Positions 1 through 7,404 of a DNA stretch of 35,462 nucleotides are shown here, in pieces. Origin of the DNA: SFEB01 sp964612455 (GTDB lineage: Bacteria; Bacillota; Clostridia; Christensenellales; CAG-314); the NCBI GenBank assembly GCA_964612455.1, contig CAZTCB010000012.1:1-35462 (forward strand), in the 5' to 3' direction. The position numbers and the translations under genes were made by a program. Numbering within the stretch: position 1 is the stretch's first letter; each line of letters begins with the position of its first letter. The notes beneath the pieces are model-generated. The model did not search any database, had not been told where the DNA came from, and was given only the letters and a program-made list of their open reading frames with translations.

Positions 1-171
1 AAAACCGAGAAACAATTTTTTGTAGACAGAATATACATTCTGTCACACTTTTTTAAGGAGCAAAATAGCAATCAATAGACGGAAAAAGAAATAAACGGTA
101 CTAAAAAGGAAAAACAAAAACTAAAATCTATTAAAAAGGCATCGTTCAATAGGGGAAAAACGCGGTAAAAC

Positions 172-202
172 AAAAAAATTGTCGGATTTTTCCGACAATT
201 TT
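172..202 (-). terminator. Hairpin with U-run, leftward
   Basis: AAAATTGTCGGA (175-186) pairs perfectly with TCCGACAATTTT (191-202) around a TTTT loop. On the minus strand the stem runs into seven Ts (178-172), so it looks like an intrinsic terminator for leftward transcription. It may be a second, backup terminator for the gyrB-gyrA-purB transcript. On the plus strand there is no U-run beyond the stem. Confidence 0.5.
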
Positions 203-223
203 ACTTTTAAGGCTTGTTTTTGC

Positions 224-252
224 TTGACTAACCCGTAAAATAGGCTTATAAT
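224..252 (+). promoter_or_regulatory. Strong sigma-A-type promoter with no coding gene downstream
   Basis: TTGACT (224-229), a 17-nt spacer and TATAAT (247-252). Initiation is expected near 259. No plus-strand gene follows; purB lies on the opposite strand. The first features downstream are the right arm of the inverted repeat and the hairpin at 330-359, which points to a short non-coding transcript. Confidence 0.6.
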
Positions 253-258
253 TTTTTG

Positions 259-364
259 TACAAGAGAAAAAAAGTGTGACAGAATGTATATTCTGTCTAC
301 AAGTTTCTCTTAATTTTCACAATATAAAAAGCCGCGCTGAGTTTACTCTCAACACGGCTTTTTT
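259..364 (+). ncRNA. Putative small structured RNA, about 105 nt
   Basis: Inferred from a near-consensus promoter at 224-252 and a hairpin with T-run ending at 364. The predicted RNA would have an outer stem AAGAGAAA (262-269) with TTTCTCTT (304-311), enclosing GACAGAAT-GTAT-ATTCTGTC (278-297), and then the terminator-like hairpin. In the plus-strand RNA that last hairpin has two C-A mismatches, which weakens it as a terminator in this direction. It does not resemble 6S, tmRNA or SRP RNA. The boundaries are estimates. Confidence 0.35.
325..364 (-). terminator. Terminator of the gyrB-gyrA-purB transcript
   Basis: The arms 330-341 and 348-359 form a 12-bp stem. Two positions are C-A mismatches in plus-strand RNA but G-U wobbles in minus-strand RNA, so the stem is fully paired only when read leftward. 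It is followed on the minus strand by five Ts (330-326). It lies 130 nt past the purB stop. The plus-strand T-run at 359-364 means it could also act rightward, less efficiently. Confidence 0.65.
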
Positions 365-495
365 ACTAATGTTTATTAAATTTTTGTTTACCAAATCCCG
401 CCCAAAAACGAGAATTTTCCCGTTTCTCCTTTCACCGAGACTACATATTAAAAAATTCTCTTGCTACTCCCGAAAAAACGCAAATCGTATCGAAA

Positions 496-1923
496 CTAAA
501 CTTTCAACTCTGAAACCTTGCAGTCGGAAACGTACTTTTCGGCGAGGGGTAAGGCGTACGCAACAAACTCTTCCGTCTGGGACACGCACCTACCGATGAA
601 ACCGTCAGGGGACAAGCTGTCGAGAATTTCGTTTTCCGTCAGACAAAAAACCTCGTCACGAGCGACACGGGTAACCAAATCATTGGGTTTACCCTCTTTT
701 TTTACCGCCGTCGCCGCAGCCATGCTATGCACGCGCAAACGCTCATGCAACTCCTGCCTGTCGCCGCCTTTCTTTACGCACGCCATGAGGATGTTTTCCG
801 TCGCCATAAAAGGCAATTTTTCGTTAATCCGACGCTCTATGACCTTGGGGTTGACGACTATGCCGCCCGTTACGTTGACGTATATATCGAGAATCCCGTC
901 CACCGCCAAAAAAGCCTCGGCAATGCTGATACGCTTGTTTGCGCTGTCGTCGAGAGTGCGTTCAAACCACTGCGTGCTCGCCGTCAACGCCGGATTTAAG
1001 CTGTCGACGATGACGTAGCGGGCAAGCGCGCATATGCGTTCGCAACGCATCGGATTGCGTTTGTACGGCATTGCGCTGCTACCTATCTGATTTTTTTCAA
1101 AAGGCTCCTCCAACTCTTCAAAAGACTGCAAAATACGCATATCGTTGGCAAATTTGTACGCAGATTGCGCAAATCCCGACAAAACCGACAAAAAATAAGC
1201 GTCCGTTTTTCGGGAATAAGTCTGCCCCGACACCACCACCGTGTCGTCAAACCCCATTTCGTCTGCAATCAATCGGTCAAGTTGCTTTACTTTGTCTTCG
1301 TCACCGTCAAAAAGCTCGACGAAACTCGCCTGCGTACCCGTCGTCCCCTTGCAACCGAGCAATTTCAGACGGGACAGCCTGTGCTCCAGCTCTTCTATAT
1401 CCATGCAAAGTTCGTTTGCCCAAAGGGTGGCGCGCTTGCCTACGGTCGTGAGTTGAGCCGGTTGAAGATGAGTGTATGCCAGACAAGGCATATCCTTGTA
1501 TTTCGTCGCAAATTCACAGAGATTTTTTACCACTTTGGAGGCTTTCGCGAGGATAATTTTGCTTGCCTCGCGTATCGCCATGAGGTTTTCGTTGTCTCCG
1601 ACGTAACAACTCGTCGCGCCGAGATGGATTATCCCCGCCGCTTTCGGACACTGTTGACCAAAAGCGTAAACATGGCTCATGACGTCGTGGCGCGTTTCTT
1701 TCTCGCGCAACTCCGCGACGGAATAGTTTATATCGCTCACATGCGCTTGCATCTGTTCTATTTGCTCGTCGGTAATATCCAGTCCGAGTTGCTTTTCCGC
1801 ACGGGCGAGCGCAACCCAAAGTTTACGCCATGTGGTAAATTTAAAATCGTCGGAAAAGACGTATTGCATCTGTTGACTCGCGTACCTTGCCGACAAAGGC
1901 GAGACGTATTTGTCGTGTTGCAT
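496..1923 (-). CDS. purB: Adenylosuccinate lyase
   Basis: 475-residue cytoplasmic enzyme of purine synthesis. It splits SAICAR to AICAR plus fumarate, and adenylosuccinate to AMP plus fumarate. It belongs to the fumarase/aspartase superfamily. Seen in order: RHDVMSH (about 78-84), IIHLGATS (98-105), the THLQPAQ catalytic-histidine segment (about 151-157) and the lyase signature SSAMPYKRNPMR (282-293), whose first serines are on the mobile catalytic loop. Length is normal for the animal-like PurB subgroup. The start at 1923 is chosen because GAGGAG lies six bases upstream; a longer frame to 1941 would begin at TTG and swallow that site. Last gene of a gyrB-gyrA-purB run, 66 nt after gyrA, with a hairpin in the gap. 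Its placement away from other pur genes is a little unusual. Confidence 0.96.
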   Translation of the reverse strand: MQHDKYVSPLSARYASQQMQYVFSDDFKFTTWRKLWVALARAEKQLGLDITDEQIEQMQAHVSDINYSVAELREKETRHDVMSHVYAFGQQCPKAAGIIHLGATSCYVGDNENLMAIREASKIILAKASKVVKNLCEFATKYKDMPCLAYTHLQPAQLTTVGKRATLWANELCMDIEELEHRLSRLKLLGCKGTTGTQASFVELFDGDEDKVKQLDRLIADEMGFDDTVVVSGQTYSRKTDAYFLSVLSGFAQSAYKFANDMRILQSFEELEEPFEKNQIGSSAMPYKRNPMRCERICALARYVIVDSLNPALTASTQWFERTLDDSANKRISIAEAFLAVDGILDIYVNVTGGIVVNPKVIERRINEKLPFMATENILMACVKKGGDRQELHERLRVHSMAAATAVKKEGKPNDLVTRVARDEVFCLTENEILDSLSPDGFIGRCVSQTEEFVAYALPLAEKYVSDCKVSELKV

Positions 1924-1950
1924 GTTTTTCTCCTCATTCAATCGATACGA

Positions 1951-1972
1951 GGCGTGAAAAAAAACTCACGCC
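1951..1972 (-). other. Intercistronic hairpin between gyrA and purB
   Basis: GGCGTGA (1951-1957) pairs perfectly with TCACGCC (1966-1972) around a T-rich loop. No U-run follows on the minus strand, so it is not a normal intrinsic terminator. It could stabilise or mark a processing point between the gyrA and purB parts of the mRNA, or cause partial attenuation. Function is inferred. Confidence 0.55.
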
Positions 1973-1989
1973 CCGATACTTTCTCTTTG

Positions 1990-4491
1990 TTATTCTTCAC
2001 CCGTGCCGTCTATATCGTCCGATTCGGCAGGTGTAGCAGTAACGCAAACAACTTTTTCGTCCGCGTTTTTAAACTTCATTATGCGCACGCCCAACGTGTC
2101 TCTGCCTATCTTGCTGATATCTCGGGCGGCAACGCGTATGACGACACCCGTGTCCGATATAATCATTATATCGTCGTCGGGATTGACGAGTTTAAGGTTG
2201 ACGAGTCGCCCCGTCTTGTCGTTAAACACGCCGGCTTTGATGCCCTTGCCCGCACGCGACTGCAAACGATAATCGGAAACGTCGCTGCGTTTACCGAATC
2301 CGTTTTGGCTGACGGTTATTGCCTCGAGACCGTCGCGTACTACCGCCATGTCGACGATAAAGTCGTCGTCGGATATCTTCATGCTCCTGACGCCCTGTGC
2401 ATCGCGCCCCATAGGACGGACTTCTTCTTCCGAAAAACGGATACACTTGCCTGCGCTGCTTGCGATAATGATTTCGTTGCTACCCGTGGTATGGTCAACC
2501 CCGACCAACTCGTCGCCTTCCGTCAAAGTTATCGCGATTTTACCCACCTTGCGTATACTGTCAAACTCCGACAAATCGGTTTTTTTGACGAGCGCGTTTC
2601 GCGTCGCCATAAACAAATATCCGTCCGCACCCTCGCGACGCGGTATGACGGCAGTAACTTTTTCACCTTCCGAAAGTTGCAAAAGGTTGACAATGGCTCT
2701 GCCGCGGGCAGCCTTTTGAGCCTCGGGTATCTCGTACGCCTTGGCGCAATACACCTTGCCCTTGTTGGTAAAGAACAACAGGTCGTCGTGAGTATTGGTA
2801 ACAAACATATTTTCGACAAAATCTTCTTCTTTTGGTTTGTGCGCCGTCACCCCTCTGCCGCCGCGATGTTGCGCTTTGTACTCCGCAACCGGCAGACGTT
2901 TGATATAGCCGAAGTGAGTCATGCTTATTACCACGTCCTCTTTTTCTATAAGGTCGGCGATATTTATATCGCCGTCGTAGTCGTAAGAAACCTCGGTACG
3001 GCGCGGTTCGTTAAATTTCTCTTTTATTTCCGTCATTTCGTTGGAAATAATATCGACCACCTTGGACGGGGTATTTAAAATGCTCTCCAACTCTTGTATC
3101 AATTGCTCCAGACTCTTTAACTCCGCGTGCAAACTCTCGACCTCGAGACTGGTCAGGCGCGCGAGACGCATATCGAGGATAGCGGCGGCTTGTCTCTCCG
3201 AAAGCAAAAAGTTTGCCATCAATTGCTCCATCGCAACGTTTCGGTCGGCGGATTTTTTAATAATCTCGACCACTCTGTCGATATTGTCCAACGCAATGAC
3301 GAGACCGCTGACTATGTGATGACGCTCTCTGGCTTTTTCGAGGTCGTAGCGGGTACGACGCACGATGACTTCTTTTTGGTGCTCTATGTAGTCGCCCAGC
3401 ACTTCTTTAAGCCCCATTATCTTCGGTTCGCCGTGAGACAATGCAAGCATGATGATGCCGTAACTAATCTGAAGTTGCGTTTGTTTAAACAGCGAGTTTA
3501 AAACAACCTGCGCGTTGGCGTCTTTTTTTATCTCGATGACGATGCGCATGCCGTGTCTGTCGCTTTCCTCTTTGACGTCCGAAATCCCCTCGAGTTTCTT
3601 TTCGTGTATCTGCGAAACTATATTTTTGACGAGGTTGGCTTTATTGACCTGATAGGGCAATTCCGTCACGATAATGCGACTGCGAGCGCCGTCGTTGTAT
3701 TCTTCTATTTCGGTTTTCGCACGGATAATAATACTGCCCCTGCCGGTGCGATAGGCGAGTTTGACGCCACCCATCCCCATCAATACGCCGCCTGTCGGAA
3801 AATCCGGCGAGGGAAGATACTTCATGAGCTCCTCGAGCGTAATGTTCGGATCATGCAACTGGGCAAGCGTTGCGTCGATGACTTCGCCGAGATTGTGGGG
3901 AGGGATATTGGTAGCCATACCGACCGCTATGCCGTCTGCGCCGTTCACCAAAAGGTTTGGATAACGAGCGGGCAAAACCAACGGTTGTTTCAACGTGTCG
4001 TCAAAGTTTGGACCGAAATCGACCGTTTCTTTATCGATATCACGCAACAACTCTCCCGCTATACGGCTCAGTCGCGCTTCGGTATAACGTTGCGCGGCGG
4101 CGGGATCTCCGTCCACGCTGCCAAAGTTGCCTTGCCCGTCAATCAGCGGACAGCGAATGGTAAAGTCCTGCGCAAGACGAACCAACGCGTCGTACACCGC
4201 CGAGTCGCCGTGCGGATGGTATTTACCCAGCACTTCACCGACTATACGCGCGCATTTTTTCGTCGGTTTGTCGTAGGTGTTGCCCATATCGTTCATGGCG
4301 TACAATATACGGCGATGAACGGGCTTTAATCCGTCTCTGACGTCGGGAATGGCCCTGCTGACGTTGACCGCCATAGCGTAAGCGATAAAGGACTTTTTTA
4401 CTTCGTCCACTATCTTTACTTTAGAGTCGACGGCATTGTCAAGCGCTCTCTTGTACTCGATGTTATCGTGAGATTCTACTTTTTTAGACAT
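1990..4491 (-). CDS. gyrA: DNA gyrase subunit A
   Basis: 833-residue A subunit of the type IIA topoisomerase that introduces negative supercoils. It forms an A2B2 complex with GyrB. The winged-helix/breakage domain carries catalytic Tyr136 in AAAQRYTEAR. The quinolone-determining loop HPHGDSAVYD (92-101) has the drug-sensitive residues Ser97 and Asp101. The GyrA box QHRGGRG (541-547) separates gyrase from topoisomerase IV and begins the six-bladed C-terminal DNA-wrapping domain, which ends in a short acidic tail. The start has AGAGGTG at a good distance, overlapping the gyrB stop region. gyrB ends only 9 nt upstream, so the two are co-transcribed and probably translationally coupled. Confidence 0.98.
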   Translation of the reverse strand: MSKKVESHDNIEYKRALDNAVDSKVKIVDEVKKSFIAYAMAVNVSRAIPDVRDGLKPVHRRILYAMNDMGNTYDKPTKKCARIVGEVLGKYHPHGDSAVYDALVRLAQDFTIRCPLIDGQGNFGSVDGDPAAAQRYTEARLSRIAGELLRDIDKETVDFGPNFDDTLKQPLVLPARYPNLLVNGADGIAVGMATNIPPHNLGEVIDATLAQLHDPNITLEELMKYLPSPDFPTGGVLMGMGGVKLAYRTGRGSIIIRAKTEIEEYNDGARSRIIVTELPYQVNKANLVKNIVSQIHEKKLEGISDVKEESDRHGMRIVIEIKKDANAQVVLNSLFKQTQLQISYGIIMLALSHGEPKIMGLKEVLGDYIEHQKEVIVRRTRYDLEKARERHHIVSGLVIALDNIDRVVEIIKKSADRNVAMEQLMANFLLSERQAAAILDMRLARLTSLEVESLHAELKSLEQLIQELESILNTPSKVVDIISNEMTEIKEKFNEPRRTEVSYDYDGDINIADLIEKEDVVISMTHFGYIKRLPVAEYKAQHRGGRGVTAHKPKEEDFVENMFVTNTHDDLLFFTNKGKVYCAKAYEIPEAQKAARGRAIVNLLQLSEGEKVTAVIPRREGADGYLFMATRNALVKKTDLSEFDSIRKVGKIAITLTEGDELVGVDHTTGSNEIIIASSAGKCIRFSEEEVRPMGRDAQGVRSMKISDDDFIVDMAVVRDGLEAITVSQNGFGKRSDVSDYRLQSRAGKGIKAGVFNDKTGRLVNLKLVNPDDDIMIISDTGVVIRVAARDISKIGRDTLGVRIMKFKNADEKVVCVTATPAESDDIDGTGEE

Positions 4492-4500
4492 GGTTCACCT

Positions 4501-6405
4501 CTAAATATCCAATTCTTCGACCAGCGTCGCGTTGTCGACGATAAACTGACGCCTGAGCTCGGGATCGTCCCCCATCAAGGTTGTGAATATAGCGTCAGCC
4601 TCGTACGCGTCGTCCATAGTGACCTTGAGCATCTTTCTGGTCTCGGGGTTCATCGTGGTCGTCCAGAGTTGCTCGCTGTTCATTTCGCCGAGTCCCTTAT
4701 AGCGCTGCACTACGCCGCCCCTGCCTACTTCCGCCTGTTTTGCGGCGAGTTCTTCGTCGGTATAAGCGTAGTAGTCCTGTTTGTTTTTGGTTATCTTGTA
4801 CAAAGGCGGTTGCGCGATGTACACGTGTCCCGTCTCTATCAACGGCCGCATAAAGCGGAAAAAGAAAGTGAGCAACAATATGCGTATATGACTGCCGTCA
4901 ACGTCGGCATCGGTCATGCATATAATACGCTCGTACCTGAGCTTGTCTTCGTTAAAGTCATCGTGAATACCGCAACCGAAAGCGGTAATCATAGCTTTTA
5001 TTTCCTCGTTTTCAAGCACCTTGCCGAGGCGCGTTTTTTCGACGTTGAGGATTTTGCCGCGCAAGGGCAGTATCGCCTGAAAACGCCTGTCTCTGCCCGA
5101 CTTAGCGGTACCGCCTGCGGAGTCGCCCTCTACGAGAAATATCTCCGAGTACTTGGGATCTCTCTCCGTGCAGTCGCTGAGTTTACCGGGGAGCGCGTTG
5201 CTTTCGAGCACGCCTTTGCGCCGAGTAAGCTCTCTCGCGTTGCGAGCTGCCTCTCTCGCGCGCTGAGCCGATATGCATTTAAGCACGAGGTCGCGTGCTT
5301 CTTTGGGGTTTTCTTCAAAATAAGTGGATAATTCTTCCGTCAGCACTCTCGTGACCGCCGTGCGCATCGCGCTGTTGCCGAGCTTGGTCTTGGTCTGTCC
5401 CTCAAACTGCGGATCCTCCAATTTGACGGAAATAACAGCCGTCAATCCCTCTCTCACGTCGTCGCCCGAAAGTTTTTCTTCTCCCTTGACGAGATTTGCT
5501 TTTTTGGCGTAGTCGTTGACTACTTTCGTGAGAGCGTTTTTAAATCCGTCGAGATGCGCGCCGCCCTCCTCGGTGTTAATGTTGTTGGCATAGGCGTATA
5601 TTATTTCGTTGTAACCGTCGTTAAACTGCAAAGCCATCTCCACTTCGCCCTCTTTGACGGATTTATCAATATAAACGATTTTGCTGAACAGCGTCTCTTT
5701 GCCGCGGTTTAAGTGCTCGACAAACTCGGCGACGCCGCCCTCGTAACAAAACCTCTCGGTGCGTTCTTTACCCTCGCGGTTGTCGATGAGATTAAGTCGC
5801 AAACCTTTATTTAAATACGCGACTTCTCTCGTGCGAATTTTTATACGGTCGTAATCCCACTCCACGGTATCAAATATCTCTCTGTCCGGGAAAAAAGTGA
5901 CTTTTGTCCCCGTTTTGTCCGCGTCGCCCACTACGGCAAGACGCCCCTCGGGTACGCCGCGATTGTACTTTTGATAGTGGTGTTTACCGTCCTGATACAC
6001 GTCGACGGTCAGCCACTCCGACAATGCGTTGACGCACGACAAACCGACGCCGTGCAAGCCGCCGCTGATAGTGTAACCGCCGCCGCCGAACTTGCCGCCG
6101 GCGTGGAGTTTAGTCAGACAAACCTCTACCGCGCTGATACCCTCCGTCTTGTGAATACCGCAAGGTATGCCGCGACCGTTGTCGCTTATCGTAAGGCTGC
6201 CGTCGGCATTGATGACGATGTCTATGTCAGTACAATACCCTTGCAAAGCCTCGTCGATAGAATTGTCGAGTATCTCTACCGCCAGATGGTGCAAACCGCG
6301 CTCGTCCGTACTGCCGATATACATACCGGGGCGTTTGCGGACGGGATCCAGCCCCTCGAGAACCTGTATGTTTTCTTCTCCGTAACGGACCTGTCTTTCC
6401 TCCAT
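4501..6405 (-). CDS. gyrB: DNA gyrase subunit B
   Basis: 634-residue ATPase subunit of gyrase. The GHKL ATP-binding domain shows EILDNSIDEA (44-53), DNGRGIP (75-81) and GLHGVGLS (116-123). The transducer domain follows. The TOPRIM domain shows LVEGDSAGG (424-432) and the metal-binding DADVDGSH (499-506), and the C-terminal segment contacts GyrA. Length is the usual one for Firmicutes, without the proteobacterial insertion. GGGAGG precedes the ATG. First gene of the gyrB-gyrA-purB run; a promoter with TATAAT lies about 70 nt upstream. recF is not directly upstream as in many relatives but sits 3.4 kb away on the same strand. Confidence 0.98.
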   Translation of the reverse strand: MEERQVRYGEENIQVLEGLDPVRKRPGMYIGSTDERGLHHLAVEILDNSIDEALQGYCTDIDIVINADGSLTISDNGRGIPCGIHKTEGISAVEVCLTKLHAGGKFGGGGYTISGGLHGVGLSCVNALSEWLTVDVYQDGKHHYQKYNRGVPEGRLAVVGDADKTGTKVTFFPDREIFDTVEWDYDRIKIRTREVAYLNKGLRLNLIDNREGKERTERFCYEGGVAEFVEHLNRGKETLFSKIVYIDKSVKEGEVEMALQFNDGYNEIIYAYANNINTEEGGAHLDGFKNALTKVVNDYAKKANLVKGEEKLSGDDVREGLTAVISVKLEDPQFEGQTKTKLGNSAMRTAVTRVLTEELSTYFEENPKEARDLVLKCISAQRAREAARNARELTRRKGVLESNALPGKLSDCTERDPKYSEIFLVEGDSAGGTAKSGRDRRFQAILPLRGKILNVEKTRLGKVLENEEIKAMITAFGCGIHDDFNEDKLRYERIICMTDADVDGSHIRILLLTFFFRFMRPLIETGHVYIAQPPLYKITKNKQDYYAYTDEELAAKQAEVGRGGVVQRYKGLGEMNSEQLWTTTMNPETRKMLKVTMDDAYEADAIFTTLMGDDPELRRQFIVDNATLVEELDI

Positions 6406-6473
6406 AGTTTCCTCCCGTTTTGTTTTTTCCGTCAGGCTCGCGCGCGACGAAAAATCCGATTTTTTCGATTTTT

Positions 6474-6502
6474 ATTATACCACAAAAAGGCGCAAAAATA
6501 AA
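6474..6502 (-). promoter_or_regulatory. Promoter of gyrB-gyrA-purB
   Basis: On the minus strand TATAAT (6474-6479) is preceded at 17 nt by a weak -35, TTTATT (6497-6502). The 5' leader would be about 60 nt. The -10 is exact but the -35 poor. Confidence 0.55.
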
Positions 6503-6747
6503 GCATTTTTACGAGTTTTTGCATATTAAATTTTTAACAATGCCGTTTTAAAGCCCTCTTTTGCGCCTTTGTGACGAGATAGGGCTTTTCCGCTATTTTT
6601 AATCATCGACAAAACCCGCCTTTTTACGCAAAAAAATTTTCGGCAAAATCCTTTTCGCGCTTTCTCTCAACGACAACGAAATTTTTTTTAACTTTAAACC
6701 TCGCCGAAAAAATTAATATCAATATTTAAAAAAATGCTTAAATTCAT

Positions 6748-6776
6748 TTGACAAAATTATTTTTTTGACCTATACT
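6748..6776 (+). promoter_or_regulatory. Promoter of tRNA-Arg
   Basis: Consensus TTGACA (6748-6753), 17-nt spacer and TATACT (6771-6776), 21 nt before the mature tRNA. A near-ideal stable-RNA promoter. Confidence 0.85.
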
Positions 6777-6797
6777 GTCTTAGCAAAAGTTGAATAT

Positions 6798-6874
6798 GCG
6801 CCATTAGCTCAATTGGATAGAGCGTTGGTCTACGGAACCAAAGGTTAGGGATTCGAGCTCCTTATGGCGCGCCA
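6798..6874 (+). tRNA. tRNA-Arg (anticodon ACG)
   Basis: A complete 77-nt cloverleaf can be drawn. The acceptor is GCGCCAT with ATGGCGC, the D stem GCTC/GAGC and the anticodon stem TTGGT/ACCAA with loop CTACGGA. The T arm has a TTCGAGC loop, the discriminator is G and CCA is encoded. Anticodon ACG reads CGN arginine codons after conversion of A34 to inosine by TadA, which this genome should therefore encode. It is transcribed alone from its own promoter and ends at the hairpin at 6876-6904. The T stem has one G-T pair. Confidence 0.95.
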
Positions 6875-6875
6875 A

Positions 6876-6904
6876 AAGCACACCCCCGTTCGGTGTGCTT
6901 TTTT
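6876..6904 (+). terminator. Terminator of tRNA-Arg
   Basis: AAGCACACC (6876-6884) pairs with GGTGTGCTT (6892-6900) around a 7-nt loop, then a T-run. It begins two bases after the tRNA CCA end. Confidence 0.85.
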
Positions 6905-6935
6905 ATTTGTCGCCTACTGCTCTCATCCCTTTTTA

Positions 6936-7034
6936 GCGGACGGGTTAGGGATGACTCGATTGACGCTCCGCGTAGCAATCGCTATTCCGTCGCTTACACT
7001 CCTTTCGAGCTCCTTTGTACCGCCAAAAGCACAC
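6936..7034 (+). pseudogene. Disrupted partial copy of the tRNA-Arg 3' half
   Basis: The segment from 6942 to 6951 matches the tRNA variable-loop/T-stem start (GGTTAGGGAT). After about 52 unrelated bases, TTCGAGCTCCTT (7004-7015) and GCCAAAAGCACAC (7022-7034) match the tRNA T loop, T stem, CCA end and terminator start. It is therefore a duplicate of roughly 6843-6883 split by an insert inside the T arm. The acceptor strand itself has diverged. The insert can fold: GATTGACGC with GCGT-AG-CAATC (6957-6980), inside GCG(G)ACGG with CCGTCGC (6936-6943 and 6987-6993). No promoter of its own is seen. The rest of 6905-7208 shows no gene; short open frames there have no ribosome-binding site or protein-like composition. 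Confidence 0.5.
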
Positions 7035-7208
7035 ACGTGACCGCTCTTACCGAAACAAAAGCACCGACGCGACAAGCAAACGCACTTTCGCGCGGCGACA
7101 AAACAAAGGAACGCAACGGGTAGCGAGGTAATTTTTTTACAAACAAAAAAAACGACCGACGGGCAACACGCTTTAATAAAAAGGGGACGATCAAACCGAA
7201 TACGACGG

Positions 7209-7270
7209 ACGGGTGCGGCGGTTTTTTATAAAAAACAAAGTAAACGGCGCACCGTCTGCTGTTTTTTTTA
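7209..7270 (+). terminator. Hairpin followed by long T-run
   Basis: Bases 7209-7220 pair imperfectly (one mismatch, one bulge) with 7245-7255. The loop holds the palindrome GTTTTTTATAAAAAAC (7221-7236). A run of eight Ts starts at 7262. It looks like a rightward terminator and lies before the promoter at 7289, so it would insulate the gene at 7405 from upstream transcription. Confidence 0.5.
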
Positions 7271-7288
7271 TTTTTTTCTCAATAATAG

Positions 7289-7317
7289 TTGTTTTTTTTA
7301 TTTAGTTGTGCTATCAT
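7289..7317 (+). promoter_or_regulatory. Promoter of the 7405 gene
   Basis: TTGTTT (7289-7294), 17-nt spacer, TATCAT (7312-7317); one mismatch in the -10. The 5' leader would be about 80 nt. Confidence 0.5.
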
Positions 7318-7404
7318 AGGTGTAGTAGGCGTAGTAGGTGCATGAGCACGCTCTGTTTCTCGTCGCCGTGACGCCGCAATACACTTTTGAGGAGGAAATC
7401 TGAT

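Larger units (their letters stand above)
21..301. repeat. Perfect 34-bp inverted repeat (arms 21-54 and 268-301)
   Basis: Positions 21-54 and 268-301 are exact reverse complements. Each arm contains an internal palindrome, GACAGAAT-ATAC-ATTCTGTC in the left arm, followed by a T-rich or A-rich edge. A further GAGAAAC (7-13) has its complement at 303-309, but at a different spacing (7 nt against 1 nt). The 213-nt core has no gene. It carries a hairpin (172-202) and a strong rightward promoter (224-252). Possible readings are a miniature mobile element, a paired operator or two related small-RNA genes facing each other. Only the repeat itself is directly visible. Confidence 0.85.

Noticed and set aside
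822..1561. Considered sortase-anchored (LPXTG) surface protein for the protease at 28447 (coordinates here are residues)
   Set aside because: No LPXTG-like motif precedes the C-terminal helix; plain membrane anchoring fits better.
1165..3078. 637-codon plus-strand open frame across the purB/gyrA junction
   Set aside because: Antisense to two unmistakable genes, no ribosome-binding site, and composition explained by the codon bias of the sense strand.
5321..5331. AGTGGATAA, one mismatch from a DnaA box
   Set aside because: Single copy inside gyrB coding sequence; no cluster of boxes or AT-rich unwinding region, so no origin is claimed.
6893..7194. Two overlapping short frames (plus 6893-7123, minus 6994-7194) after tRNA-Arg
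   Set aside because: They begin in the tRNA terminator or lack ribosome-binding sites, cover the broken tRNA copy, and do not look like protein.
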